Below, in pieces: positions 21,531-32,255 of a stretch of 64,000 nt of DNA. The translations under genes were made by a program, and so were the position numbers. The stretch is from Nageia nagi. Taxonomy: Eukaryota > Pinophyta. Under the pieces are notes generated by a model. That model searched no databases. It saw nothing but the letters and a program-made list of their open reading frames with translations, and was not told where the DNA came from. Position 1 is the stretch's first letter, and the number at the start of each line of letters is the position of its first letter. The DNA lies in assembly GCA_050084985.1 (NCBI GenBank), contig JBITNC010000001.1, forward strand, positions 64,976,001 through 65,040,000. The letters are read 5' to 3'.

Positions 21531-24074
21531 TCATATATCCAACACATAAGGAACACTTTTACTTGTTGTAATGATAGTGCATAGAAGGCATCATAAATCC
21601 TAAGTTTGATATATAAGTGTGAAGTAAACTAAAAGTTGATGTAAGTCTTATAGTTGATTATGGAACTATTTGAAATGATCATATATAAGAATAATTTAAC
21701 TATATAACTTAACTATTTAATTACTTGCTAAAGAACATTTACTAAATATCCTTACTTTCCCATGAAAAAGATTTTCAATACAATTTTAGATTTGAAAAAG
21801 CTTACACAAGCTAAGAACTCTATTAAAAAAAAAACTTTTAATTTTAAACTTTAAATATAAAATGATAAAATCATGAAAGAAACTTTCCATATATTTTCAT
21901 CTTTAAAATTCCTAATGAAGTAAAAAAATAGCTATGTAAATAATAGGATTTAAGCAATACAAAAGAACATAAAAATTATAACATTTAAAAATAAATAACA
22001 TATATCTAAATCTTCATGAATCATTTAACAATTATTACGTATAATAATTGCATACATCAGTATTTTAATGAACAATAAATATACAACATTATAAATAGGA
22101 TAAATCTATTTTTCTTTTGGAAGATGTTAAAAAGTAACATCATCATGAAAAGAATATCCAAATATATAATTACAAAAAAATTAAAAAAAAATATTACATT
22201 TTTCCTTTAAAGAAATCACCTTTAACAAATAAGAAAGACGTGTTCTTATCCATTACATTGAAATTTTTTACAATTTAATTATAATCAAAATAACATAATA
22301 TTCATGTAACATCAATTTATTAAGAAATAAACATGTATATTAATTTTAGTACTTTTCATTTTCTAACAAAATTAAAATTCAAGAGATTAGATCTTCATTA
22401 TGAAATATTTAACTCTTTAACTTCAAAGTTAAAATTATGGACAATTAAAATTAATTTGTTATAACCACACTGAATACAAGTCTTAATTAACATAACTAGT
22501 TCAATGAAGTAAAGATAAATTCAATTTTGATAGTACAACAAAACACAATATTGATGTAATAACTATCACAAGGTAATATTGTCAATAGAGGAGTAATGAG
22601 AATATAGTGTTTGACATAGAGAAAAGTTAAAAATCATAAAGACGAATTTATGGTACAATATTCTATTAACTTGCTATTGCTATCAAAACTAATAATGAAA
22701 CATAAGTATAATAACTTGTTTTCAAGTTTGTTAAGAGTTTAAATGCAAAAAACTATAATTGGAAAAAAACTTTTTAATTATAATCAAAGATATTTATAAA
22801 ACCAAATCAAGTGAGTAGAAAATCTAATCAATTCGTGAAAAAAATAAAGAACATTTGATCATTACTCGCTTCAAAAATAAATTACATAAAACAACAATCA
22901 ATTTTTTAACTCATAAAGTTTAATATGAAAGCAAAGCAGTGCATCTCTTATCATCTTGATTTGATAATATAAAATATCTAATAAAAAACAGGGTAATACT
23001 ATGTAATATATCTATAGAACCAGATCATTAGATTATCCTACTATATTGTATTTGTATTCTCCAATTGAATTTGGATCACGTGAATTGATTTAATTGAAAC
23101 TTGAAGCAGAAGGAAAAATACCAACTGAAATTAAGCATAAAAAATTAAATTTATAGTAATGAAATCTCATTTTTTTACTATCAATTTGAACAGAAATATG
23201 TTTATTCTCACGAGGAAGACTTCAACCTATACCTCATCAAACCATTCTCTTTACTTTGTCGATTCCCTAGCATAGAGAATGTCTAATTTTGTTAATATTT
23301 CTGATTAGAACCACTTTCTTACCCTGGAAAACAGGTTTCCTATTTCACTTTCTCAACTATTGCCCCCCAGCTCTTTTTTCTGTCACTTTCTTACTGGTTT
23401 TACACACTGTAAACTACCTCTACTGATTACATTCTGTCTAGATGATCAATAAGCAAAAACTGAATCATATTTGAAGAAATTAATCAAGACAATAATAGCA
23501 CACATTACAATGTACAATGAAAAGTTATTTTGCAACAAACAGAATTTACTCCTAATTGAATGCATCTACAGTAACTTGAGAATCAGTGTTCTAAGGGAGG
23601 GAAGCCATGAGAATCTGCCACACAACTTTCCACATAACTTTCTTAGTAATTTCATGGAAATCAGATCGTCCAGAAAACCATATTAGAAAAAAACAACCGC
23701 AATTCCATACATTGCTACAAAACTCTTACAAGATCTTATTAAATATTGAATCCAACATAGGACCCAAATGAATACCACGCATACCTGCGTCTTATTGTCT
23801 TTCTTCCCACAAATCAATAATAATAATAACAATAAATTTCAACGATGGCATTATAAATTCACCCACTACTATAAAAACGTAGCATGTACAGAAGTAATCT
23901 GCAGTACCTTCAACCTGGAGAGGCGGTTCCCACTCCCAGATCTTCTAGCAGGCCTCATAAACCTGACAGATCTATCTAACAATTAAGCTGCAACCTCATA
24001 CAGCTGAATAGAAATCTAAATCCCCATAACACCCAAGCCAAAAAAAACACGACAGATCTTGGAAAAAATAGGTA
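21531..24074. other. AT-rich spacer
   Basis: About 2.5 kb with short, unsupported frames on both strands. I see no repeats with clear ends and no RNA gene. The last 300 bp would include the 3' untranslated region of the gene at 24075-24608. Confidence 0.6.
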
Positions 24075-24608
24075 CTATATATTAAGAGTACCGCTTCCAT
24101 CCAAAGATCTGGGCACCTGAGCTTCATAGGACTTGTTACTCCCATCATCAAAATTCCGTGCATAGTTGAAAGAATCATAATTGAATCCGTGTCTCTCTGG
24201 TTTCTTATTCACCAGACTCCTGAAATGGGATCTCAGATTTCGTAACGTCTGTCTCCACCCAGATCTACCGTACCCCAGAATAAGATCTTCATCCTCAAAA
24301 ATGGCCATCTTTCTGCAAAGTGTTGTCTTTTTGGCTATCACCCATCCCAAGCTCCATTGCCACCATTTACAGACGAAGCTGTCTTCTCCTCTCTCAGAAG
24401 GCATGGAGGCATTGCGGTTAAAACTATCAGATCCAGATCTGGCAGAGTTTCCCATGCTGAATGAAGAGACCCTCTTCCTTATTCCACCGTTTGATGAATT
24501 GATGTGATCCTGGGAGCTGAGGGGTAGAGCCCAGTGCTTTTCTCCTTCTAGTTTGAACATTGTCTTAGAAGGCAGCATTTCGCAGAGAGCATTCATTGCC
24601 CTTGTCAT
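24075..24608 (-). CDS. Small plant protein with a YDxxxYxxNFDDG C-terminal motif, unknown function
   Basis: A 177-codon intact ORF without introns, starting MTRAMNALCEML and ending SGTLNI before TAG. Base composition and codon use look richer in G and C than the spacer around it. A basic stretch (GRSGWRQTLRNLRSHFRSLV) is followed by FNYDSFNYARNFDDGSN. That motif resembles a plant family of small proteins of unknown role with YDPxSYxxNFD near the C-terminus (recalled family; not checked). No signal peptide or membrane segment is evident; it is Ser-rich in the middle. The overlapping opposite frame 24181-24507 is treated as a shadow. This is the only host-like gene here; it may be a real gene or a retained copy. 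Confidence 0.65.
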   Translation of the reverse strand: MTRAMNALCEMLPSKTMFKLEGEKHWALPLSSQDHINSSNGGIRKRVSSFSMGNSARSGSDSFNRNASMPSERGEDSFVCKWWQWSLGWVIAKKTTLCRKMAIFEDEDLILGYGRSGWRQTLRNLRSHFRSLVNKKPERHGFNYDSFNYARNFDDGSNKSYEAQVPRSLDGSGTLNI

Positions 24609-27199
24609 GCTCAGAGTTCTCAGCTACAATATAAGTTTTGATTTGGAGATTAATTGCGTGGAAATCAAGGTTGGGTGAAGAGGAGAGATCAGAGCAGAGG
24701 TCTTGGAATAGTGGAAGGACATGTGTGAGGAAAGCTGTTGACAGGTATACATCTTGAAAGAATTAGATGGACATTTTTGTCGGCATGACAGCATAGCACA
24801 GCCTGGGGTGGGCCAAGCTAAGGCAATGCATACTCATTTTGGATGCTTTGGGACATTCTCGGTTTTTGCCCTTTCCTGCTTACAACACATTACTTCACAG
24901 TTCTGAGAGGGTGGGTTAGGTTGGTTTTAGAGGTTCATGTTTCTAAGTTAACTTATAGTTGTATATGTAGAAATTTGAAATAGTGTTATTATTGGTTTAG
25001 TTTGCTTTAATTAATGATATTTTAAGTTATTTAATTGAATGTTTTAATGAATTTTAGGGTAAAGATAGAGGTAAATTATATTAAGTTTATTGGAGATCAA
25101 TTGATCTATGGGTGAAGAGTTATGTATGTCTTGGTTTTGGTTGACTTGATTAGTTAAAAGGAAATGATTTTAATGATTTGACACCTTTTTATGGGTTTAA
25201 ATAATGATTTCTATGTTTTGAAATTTGTCTTAAAAAGTATTATAATAGTTATAGAATTATTTTTTTTTTTAATTAAATTTAAATTAGAAAAGTAGTTTTA
25301 TTCAATTTGTTAAATCATTTCAAAGTTTGATATATTTTTAGATGATGATATTTCAAAACATGTATTAAGGAAAAGGAAGAATAGTAAAAAAAGGTTCAAC
25401 ATTTCATTGTCACCCTCTAAATATTTAATCCTTAGCATTCCCCTTGACTTCTAGCTAGTGCAATCTTCATATTATATTCATATGTTATATGATATAATCT
25501 TTCATCTAAGGTATTTTCAATTATTCTTTTGACTTGATTGGGTTTGGTTGCAATCATGGATATTCAATCCATAAAAGAAAATCCCTCTTCTACAAAGATT
25601 AATGCCAAGTATTTTTTTATTAATGTCGGATAAATTCGATATTAATGAAAAAAAGCCAGCATTTTCAAAGGGTCTCTAAGAACCTTTTACAAAAAGTTAT
25701 GATAGAGTATGATATTTGTTCATAGCTGTAAGATATGTCTATCATAATACAAAAATGAAGCATAATACTACATAATATAAATACTACAAAAATGAATCAT
25801 CTATAGATCATATTTAAAAATATTAAAGACATTAATTTCAAACTTTAATAATTTGAAAACTCCTACCCTTGCTTTACCACCCGAGGCACAATGGAGATTC
25901 GTTTCCATCTTGAGTGTGTCAAGGTGTTGATTACCTTCTTGAAGGAAATCATGTGGGCCTCATTTTTGCAATCTTGGGATCTTTTGCTAGTTTTTTTTTT
26001 TGTATGTATTTGACTATTCCTCATTCAATACTGTCAAGCTTGTAATTAATTTTTTTATATTTTAGACTACATAAATAATAGCTCTTTGTTTTATGTTGTT
26101 TTTCCTTCTAGTAATGCTTCATATTTTCCTTTCATACAAATCTATTTGACTATATCTAGCTTTTGTTTCCCTTTAGGTAAGGATTTATTCTGTGTCAAAT
26201 CCCTCTTTACATCATTTTGTTGTTATCCTATGGTAATATCATTGGGTGAGTTTTCTAGTTTATTGTTGTTGCTTTGTTTTGCTAAAGATTCTCTATTCTT
26301 GATGATATTTGATATTTTGTTTCCTATTCATTTTCATTTGATGGGAGAGAGCTTTCCTTCTCTTTTGTGTTAGAGTCTTCATCATATTCACTGTTAGTTT
26401 CTTCTCCTCTTCCATGTTACCTTCCTCCTCCTCGATGTTTTAGGATGGCTTAATCAATTTCTTATATTTTTCTTTCTATATCCAATCTGTTAGCATCCAT
26501 AACATCTTAAGTTGAATCTTCTGAGTCCATAGCATCTTAAGTTGAATCTTTCTATATCCAATCCATTGGCGTAATCAATCTTCTAAGTCCATAATCTTGA
26601 AGGAGTTGATAGAGTGATAGACTGCATCCAAGGGACAAAAGCATCGATCCATACAATAAGTCTTTCCTTTCTCATCTCTAGATGTTTTATCAAATTTATT
26701 TTAGTGTATTCATCTAGATATAAGTATGTTCCTATAGTATTACCTATCTTTATCTAGTTTAAAATCAAAAAAATAAATGAGGTCTTAAAATTAGGTACCC
26801 CTAAATTAGAAGTGTAGTGGAAGGGGAAGAAGAAGAATGATAGCTACAAGGACCACACTAAATACCTACCTTAGGAAAAATAGGCAAGGAGGTAGAACTA
26901 GACACACCAAATATCATAAACACAGAACCATCATTAGGGTTCAATAAAGCTAGAAGCTTGAAATTACATAAGGAGATGCTGGAAGAGGCAAGACTAAAAT
27001 AAGGGGCTAGAAGTGAGAAGTATGAGGAGATGGGAAAGAATTTGGGCCTAAAGGATATCTTCCTCAAGCGAACTTATACTCGCCTCTACAAGTTTGGATA
27101 CTAAGAAATGGTCTAGTTAATAGAAATAGGAGTCTTATTTTTCTTTACTATTTTATGTTGTTTATTTTGTTTAATTTACTCACTTTGCAATCTACAATA
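24609..27199. other. Upstream region of the small gene and AT-rich spacer
   Basis: The first 300 bp would hold the promoter and 5' leader of the minus-strand gene, and sequence there is less AT-rich. Beyond 24900 it is low complexity with no supported gene. The open frame at 26086-26373 is a hydrophobic run from T-rich DNA and is not supported. The opposite strand there is Lys/Asn-rich with stops and may be LINE debris. Confidence 0.5.
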
Positions 27200-27480
27200 T
27201 GATAAAGGAGAGGTATCAATGCACCCAATTTTAAAGGTGTGGCAACGTATCTAAATACATAGAAAGCATAGTATGGGGATCTCTTTTACTTATAGTATTT
27301 TTTGATGCTATTTATGCTTTTTCTAAGTTATGGTAGCTGGTTAGTAGTAGTAGTAGGTTAGAGAAAGTAGCTTCTAGAGTTAAGTTTTAACTTTGGATTG
27401 ATATTTGTAAAGGTTCGTGAAGTCCCTTATAAACTTCACTTTTTAATTAATACAAAATTTACCCATTAATAAAAAAACTT
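27200..27480 (+). mobile_element. Possible LINE 3' end
   Basis: It reads GGTTCGTGAAGTCCCTTATA, then TTAATTAATACAAAATTTAC CC, then TTAATAAAAAAAC, a layout I associate with plant LINE 3' untranslated regions. No RT is recognisable upstream. Weakly supported. Confidence 0.35.
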
Positions 27481-28090
27481 ACCTATCTTTGTAAGATCTT
27501 TTTGCCTCCAGAATTCAATAGGTAGGGCATATAGGTTTACCCAAACTAGAAAACCATCAATCTTTTCTATAAGAGGGTTGAAATCCTTTGTCCAAATTCA
27601 CATATATATTCCTCTTTTTCCATAGAGCCATCCACATCTATTTTTTAAAATCCTCTCTCTATCTTCTAGATTAGTAAATCTAATAACAAAGAAATTACAT
27701 CACAACAAAGATAGATTTGATTGCTCTAAGATTTTGTGGCATACTTGTATAGTTCCTCCCAACATGATCTGTTACCTCTCATTTTTGTAGACAATGTCAT
27801 CCTTTTCAAGCTTTGTCCCTATAAGGCCCTATTCTATATTTGAAGAAGGATCGGGGGTCCTTTTGTAAACATAATTTTTGGGAATGCCCATATGTTCTCT
27901 TGTCATTCTTGCTTCCCTCGCTCTCGATGGCAATGCTTATTTTGGTCATAGTAGCATTTTCCTTCACCTTGCAACACTCATCTTAGCTGTAGCAACACTC
28001 ACCTCCCTCATCATAGCTCTCCCTTACCTCCTTGTATCCCTTTTTGTAGTGTTAGCTTCAATCACATCCATTTTGTTTATCATTTTAGGT
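27481..28090 (-). pseudogene. DUF4283-type LINE ORF1 relic
   Basis: The minus strand reads in one frame with about four stops. Recognisable pieces: CNFFVIRFTNLEDRERILKN, CGWLYGKRGIYM, IDGFLVWVNLYALPIEFW and KDLTKIG. The last two match the pattern 'VxVWxxLYxLPxEFW...IG' of the DUF4283 domain found in plant LINE ORF1 proteins. The N-terminal part up to 28090 is charged and disordered. The zinc knuckle expected after it is missing, because the sequence runs into a separate LINE-tail-like segment on the other strand. Confidence 0.65.
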
Positions 28091-28525
28091 TAACACCAAT
28101 TATTCAACTATATCAAGTGCAAAATATATAAATTTTTTAAGGTAAAACAAGCAAAATAACATACCCATGAAGGTAAAATATCAATCTCTAAAATTCATTA
28201 TTATATTTTATAAACTATTACAATTCTCCTTTAAGAACATATAAACTAGTTGGGATTAGGGTAAGTCTTTGGAAAGGATTTCCAACCCCTTGGTGATCAT
28301 AAAACAAATACAATAATAAAATAATTACAAAATACAATAATACCATATTCACCATCAGGATTCCATTTCCAATGTCTCTTTATTATAGATTCCATGTTAA
28401 TAAACCTCTAACTTAGGAAAGTGTATCAACATCCACAATAATAAGTGACAAAAAAAATTACAAAGCTAAAGAAATAATAAAAAATTTTGGCCCATCCACT
28501 TTCAAATATATACTTTGATAATTAT

Positions 28526-28720
28526 ATGCACACACACACACATGTGCATGCACACACATACATACACACACATAAACCACACACATACAGACACACACAT
28601 ACACACAAGCACATACATATAAAGACACATATACAAACACATATATGGATGCAAGTATGCACAATTGTATAGGTGCATACACACATATGCATGTATGCAC
28701 ATGTGCCCCACATATAGACA
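28526..28720. repeat. CA-rich microsatellite
   Basis: Imperfect (CA)n and (CATA)n runs with TGCA interruptions. The Cys/Val/Tyr-rich and His/Thr-rich frames across it are by-products of the repeat. Confidence 0.9.
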
Positions 28721-28884
28721 TACATCTCTTGATGACTACGCCTTGCCTTAGTGGTGATTAAATAAGGACCCCCTTGATTTTTCCATATCTAAATATGATA
28801 TATACTTTATTATAAACAATTAATTTCTATTGTTAACCTTAGAGAATTGAATTACCAACCAAATATTCTAAATTGGAAAACACA

Positions 28885-29278
28885 TGTTAGGATCCCATAT
28901 CTTAAGATTTAGTTATATTATAGTAGTTAATTCATTAGATTATTGACTTATATTAAAATATAAGGTGGACCAACATAATTGTAAGGTGAATAGCCATTTT
29001 GTATTAAATGACTTATTTGGGTTGGGATAGAAAAACTAAAAATATGAGTGTGAGAAGAATAGTCAGCATCTTAGAAAATATACTATTTTGAGTTATAGAG
29101 AGGTATCCCCCTAAAAAAGGCTTCCAATTCATTTTACTCTTTAGTAAAGATACTTCAAGTTGCTATCTTATTTATTCTGATTCATATTGCTCTTCTATTT
29201 TTATTTTGAATCTATATTAGCTTGTGTTTCTATGTTATTGGGCTTAAATCCCATTTAGGATCTTATGGGTTCCTAACA
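28885..29278 (+). repeat. Chromovirus 5' LTR
   Basis: It begins TGTTAGGATCCCATATCT and ends GGGTTCCTAACA. It aligns with 36765-37143 along its length. Confidence 0.9.
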
Positions 29279-29280
29279 TG

Positions 29281-29295
29281 TGGTACTAGAGCTCC
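29281..29295 (+). other. Chromovirus primer binding site
   Basis: TGGTACTAGAGCTCC lies two bases after the LTR and is close to TGGTATCAGAGC, the initiator-Met tRNA complement. Confidence 0.75.
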
Positions 29296-30184
29296 AATTG
29301 TGGCACTTGTGGGTAGACTAAAGATTGTGATTTATCTATTAATAGCTAAAACTCTATCAAAATTTCTCCAAAACTTCAAGGTTGTACCTAGTTGGAAACC
29401 TATATTTATTCTATTTTACAACTAAATCTTTATCAAAATATCCCCAAAAATATGCTTTTTTTCTACCATAGTTCATGACCTATTTTCACACCACTCCATT
29501 TTTGTATTGCTCCCTTTTAGTCATCCATCCTCTCCCTTTGTATCAAACTTCATACTACAAATTGTCACCATTTTTTAAAACCCTTTTTCTGCTTTTAGAA
29601 CCCTATTTTTCATACCACTATAGTAACTATCAAAATAGGTAAAAACTTTTGTGCCCATTATCTTTCAAATAATGAGGAATTAGGCAATTTTGATAAACCC
29701 ATTTATTACCTATAATAATGAATTTTTAGAAAAAATAATATAAATTTTTAAAAATTATCATCTTATACCTATCCCATTATGATTATTTTTTGTGCTGATC
29801 ATTTTAATATATTGCACCATACATCTTTTTAATTTCCAAAAATAGTAGTTTCTAAAAATAGTAGTTTTCATAAATAGTATGATGGCTTACGATAGAAGAT
29901 CCTTAGATGTGGATAAATTATCATAGAGAGTGGATTGCATGGTGAAACTGCTAGGTGATGTTCACCTCCCAACCATCCTTGATGAGATCCTAAAATTCAA
30001 TAGAAGCTATAACCTCTAGTTATGATTCCTTCAATAAAAATTCTGCAACTCCTTCAATAAGTGATAGTTACTAATACATCATTGACTTTAAGTAAATTGA
30101 ATGCAATCAATAATATATTGGGAAAGGCTTTAATATAACTCAAGGATTGCAACAACCTTTATTATTTTGCATATGACCAAATTG

Positions 30185-30860
30185 GATTTTCTAAAATTTA
30201 ATGGTGATGACCCCATTAGCTGGATGTATCAAGAAGAATAATATTTTTCTTGAATCAAATACGAGATGCAAAAAGTCAACCTCACCTCCTTTCATTTAAG
30301 CATGAAGCTATCCAATGGTACCAATGGTTTGAAAAAAAATGGCACCCCATATTGGGGGTATTTCACATGGAACCTTCTTGTTAGATTTAGCCACCATGAT
30401 TTTGAAAACTTCATCAGTGAACTCATTAAAATTTACCAAACCACCATGATAAGAGAATACCAAACTCAATTTGAAAAGCTTGCCAACCGTACTAAAGGAC
30501 TATATGAAGTATTTTTCTAAAATTATTTCATTATTAGGTTAAAGGAAGAAATTCAAGTGGAAATTAAAATTCTCAATCCAAGAAACATGATAGCAGTAGT
30601 CAAGCTCACCAAATTATTGGATTATAAGTTCAATGGATAATGTAAATAGGCTAAGAAGCCCCTTTGGTAATCATAAACTTCTCAAAGTGGCCCAAAACCA
30701 CTTAATTCCTTATCGATAAAGAAACTGACTCCTCCCAAGATGGAGGATCATAAGAGAATAAGGGGCTTTATTTTAATTACAATGATAAATTTGGACCAGG
30801 TTATCATTGCACTACTCAAAAGTTATATATATTAGATATGGATGCCCTCATTGAACTACC
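30185..30860 (+). pseudogene. Chromovirus gag relic
   Basis: It reads LDFLKFNGDDPISWMYQ, then FENFISELIKIYQTTMIREY and QFEKLANRTKGL, the retrotransposon gag core. The zinc knuckle near 30760-30830 (NYNDKFGPGYHCTTQKLYIL) has lost Cys and His ligands to Tyr. Several stops. An 84-codon stretch (30266-30520) is still open. Confidence 0.8.
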
Positions 30861-31004
30861 ATAATATGCCTTTGAAGATAATGAAAGATATAAAGGAGGA
30901 ACCAAAGCAACATGCTGAAGTTATTCCAAAAATGTCTTACAATGCTTTATATAGATTTTGATCATCCCAAACCATGAAATAGTATGGATACTTTAAGAGA
31001 TAAA

Positions 31005-31260
31005 CTCTAATAGTCTTGATTGATTCAGGGAGAACTCATAATTTTATTGATACTAGAATGACCAAAAAGACCAACTATTATATTTATTTATGGAAAATTT
31101 ATGAGGTGATGATTAGGAATGGAGGGGAAATTCCTATAAGGGATAGTGTCATAATGTCAAGCTCAGTGTAGGTGACTACCAAATTCAAAGTGATATTATG
31201 TTATACCATTAGGTGGTTGTGATATGGTCCTTAATGTGTACTGGTTAATGATATTAGGAA
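31005..31260 (+). pseudogene. Chromovirus protease relic
   Basis: It reads VLIDSGRTHNFIDTRM, the retropepsin active site DSG with the usual THNFID extension. Later protease sequence is only partly readable. Confidence 0.75.
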
Positions 31261-31609
31261 CTATAATTTAGAATTCTCTTGATCTTTGGATGCAATTTAA
31301 GGATAGAGAACACAAATATACTCTTAAGGAACTCAAAGTAGGGCCATCATAAATCATTAGTTCACATTGCATGGAGAAGTTGATTAAGAAGGGAGGAAAT
31401 GGAGTGGTGGCACAATTATTTTTACTTCAACCATCCATGCAAGAATCATGAGAAGTATAAGAACTATAGAAGGTACTCACCTGTCATGCTAGTTTTTTTT
31501 AAGAACCATGTAGTTTCCCTCCATTTCCATCATGATCATGCAATCTATTTAATTCTAGGGATTCAACCACCCAACATCCTACCTTACTACTACCCATGCT
31601 TATAGAAGG

Positions 31610-32255
31610 ATGAAATAGAGAAACTCGTCCAAGATATGTTAAGAGAAGGTATCATTTGCTCTAGTGTGAGTCTGTACTCTTCTCCTATTCTATTAGTTTG
31701 TAAGAAAGATGGCTCATGGTGCATATGATTATCTTTTGGGCCCTAAATAAAATCATTATAAAGGATAAGTTTCCCATCCCTATCGTTGATGAATTGCTAG
31801 ATGAATGACATGGTCCTAAATATTTTTTCAAATTGGATCTTCGATCTGAGTACCATCAAATCAGGCTTCGTAAAGAAGATATTCCCAAAATTACATTTCA
31901 CACACATGAAGGTGACTATGAGTTCCTCGAAATTGATTTGGCCTTACTAATGCTCCTTCCATCATCTAAATTTAATGAACCAGGTATTTCACCCTTAGCT
32001 TTGAAAATTTAATTTATTTTTCTTTAATGATATTTTGATCTACATCAAGACTTGGGAGGATCACTTGTTGTAAGTTAGATCAAACCTTGCAAATTCTTTA
32101 AGATTGTAAATTGTATGCCAAACACTCTAAATGTTATTTTGGGTGTCAAGAGCTTGATTACCTCAGGAATATTATTTCTAAAGAAGGTATCAAAGTGAAT
32201 CCCTTAAATATTGAACATATGCAAAATTAGACTATTTCCAAGTCATTGAATGGAT
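31610..32255 (+). pseudogene. Chromovirus reverse transcriptase, first part
   Basis: It reads EIEKLVQDMLREGIICSS, FPIPIVDELLDE, KYFFKLDLRSEYHQIRLR and ITFHTHEGDYEFLE, standard RT blocks with stops and frame changes. The YxDD region falls near 32020 (NDILIYIKTWEDHL). The readable sequence ends at SKSLN near 32250, where the insertion begins. Confidence 0.85.

Noticed and set aside
24181-24507. Plus-strand ORF of 108 codons opposite the small host gene
   Set aside because: The minus-strand frame is longer and carries the recognisable motif; this one is its shadow.
26086-26373. Hydrophobic 95-codon ORF as a membrane protein
   Set aside because: T-rich DNA gives Phe/Leu/Ser runs by composition; no motif, no conserved context.
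28458-28725. Cys/Val/Tyr-rich and His/Thr-rich ORFs
   Set aside because: Produced by the CA microsatellite in several frames on both strands.
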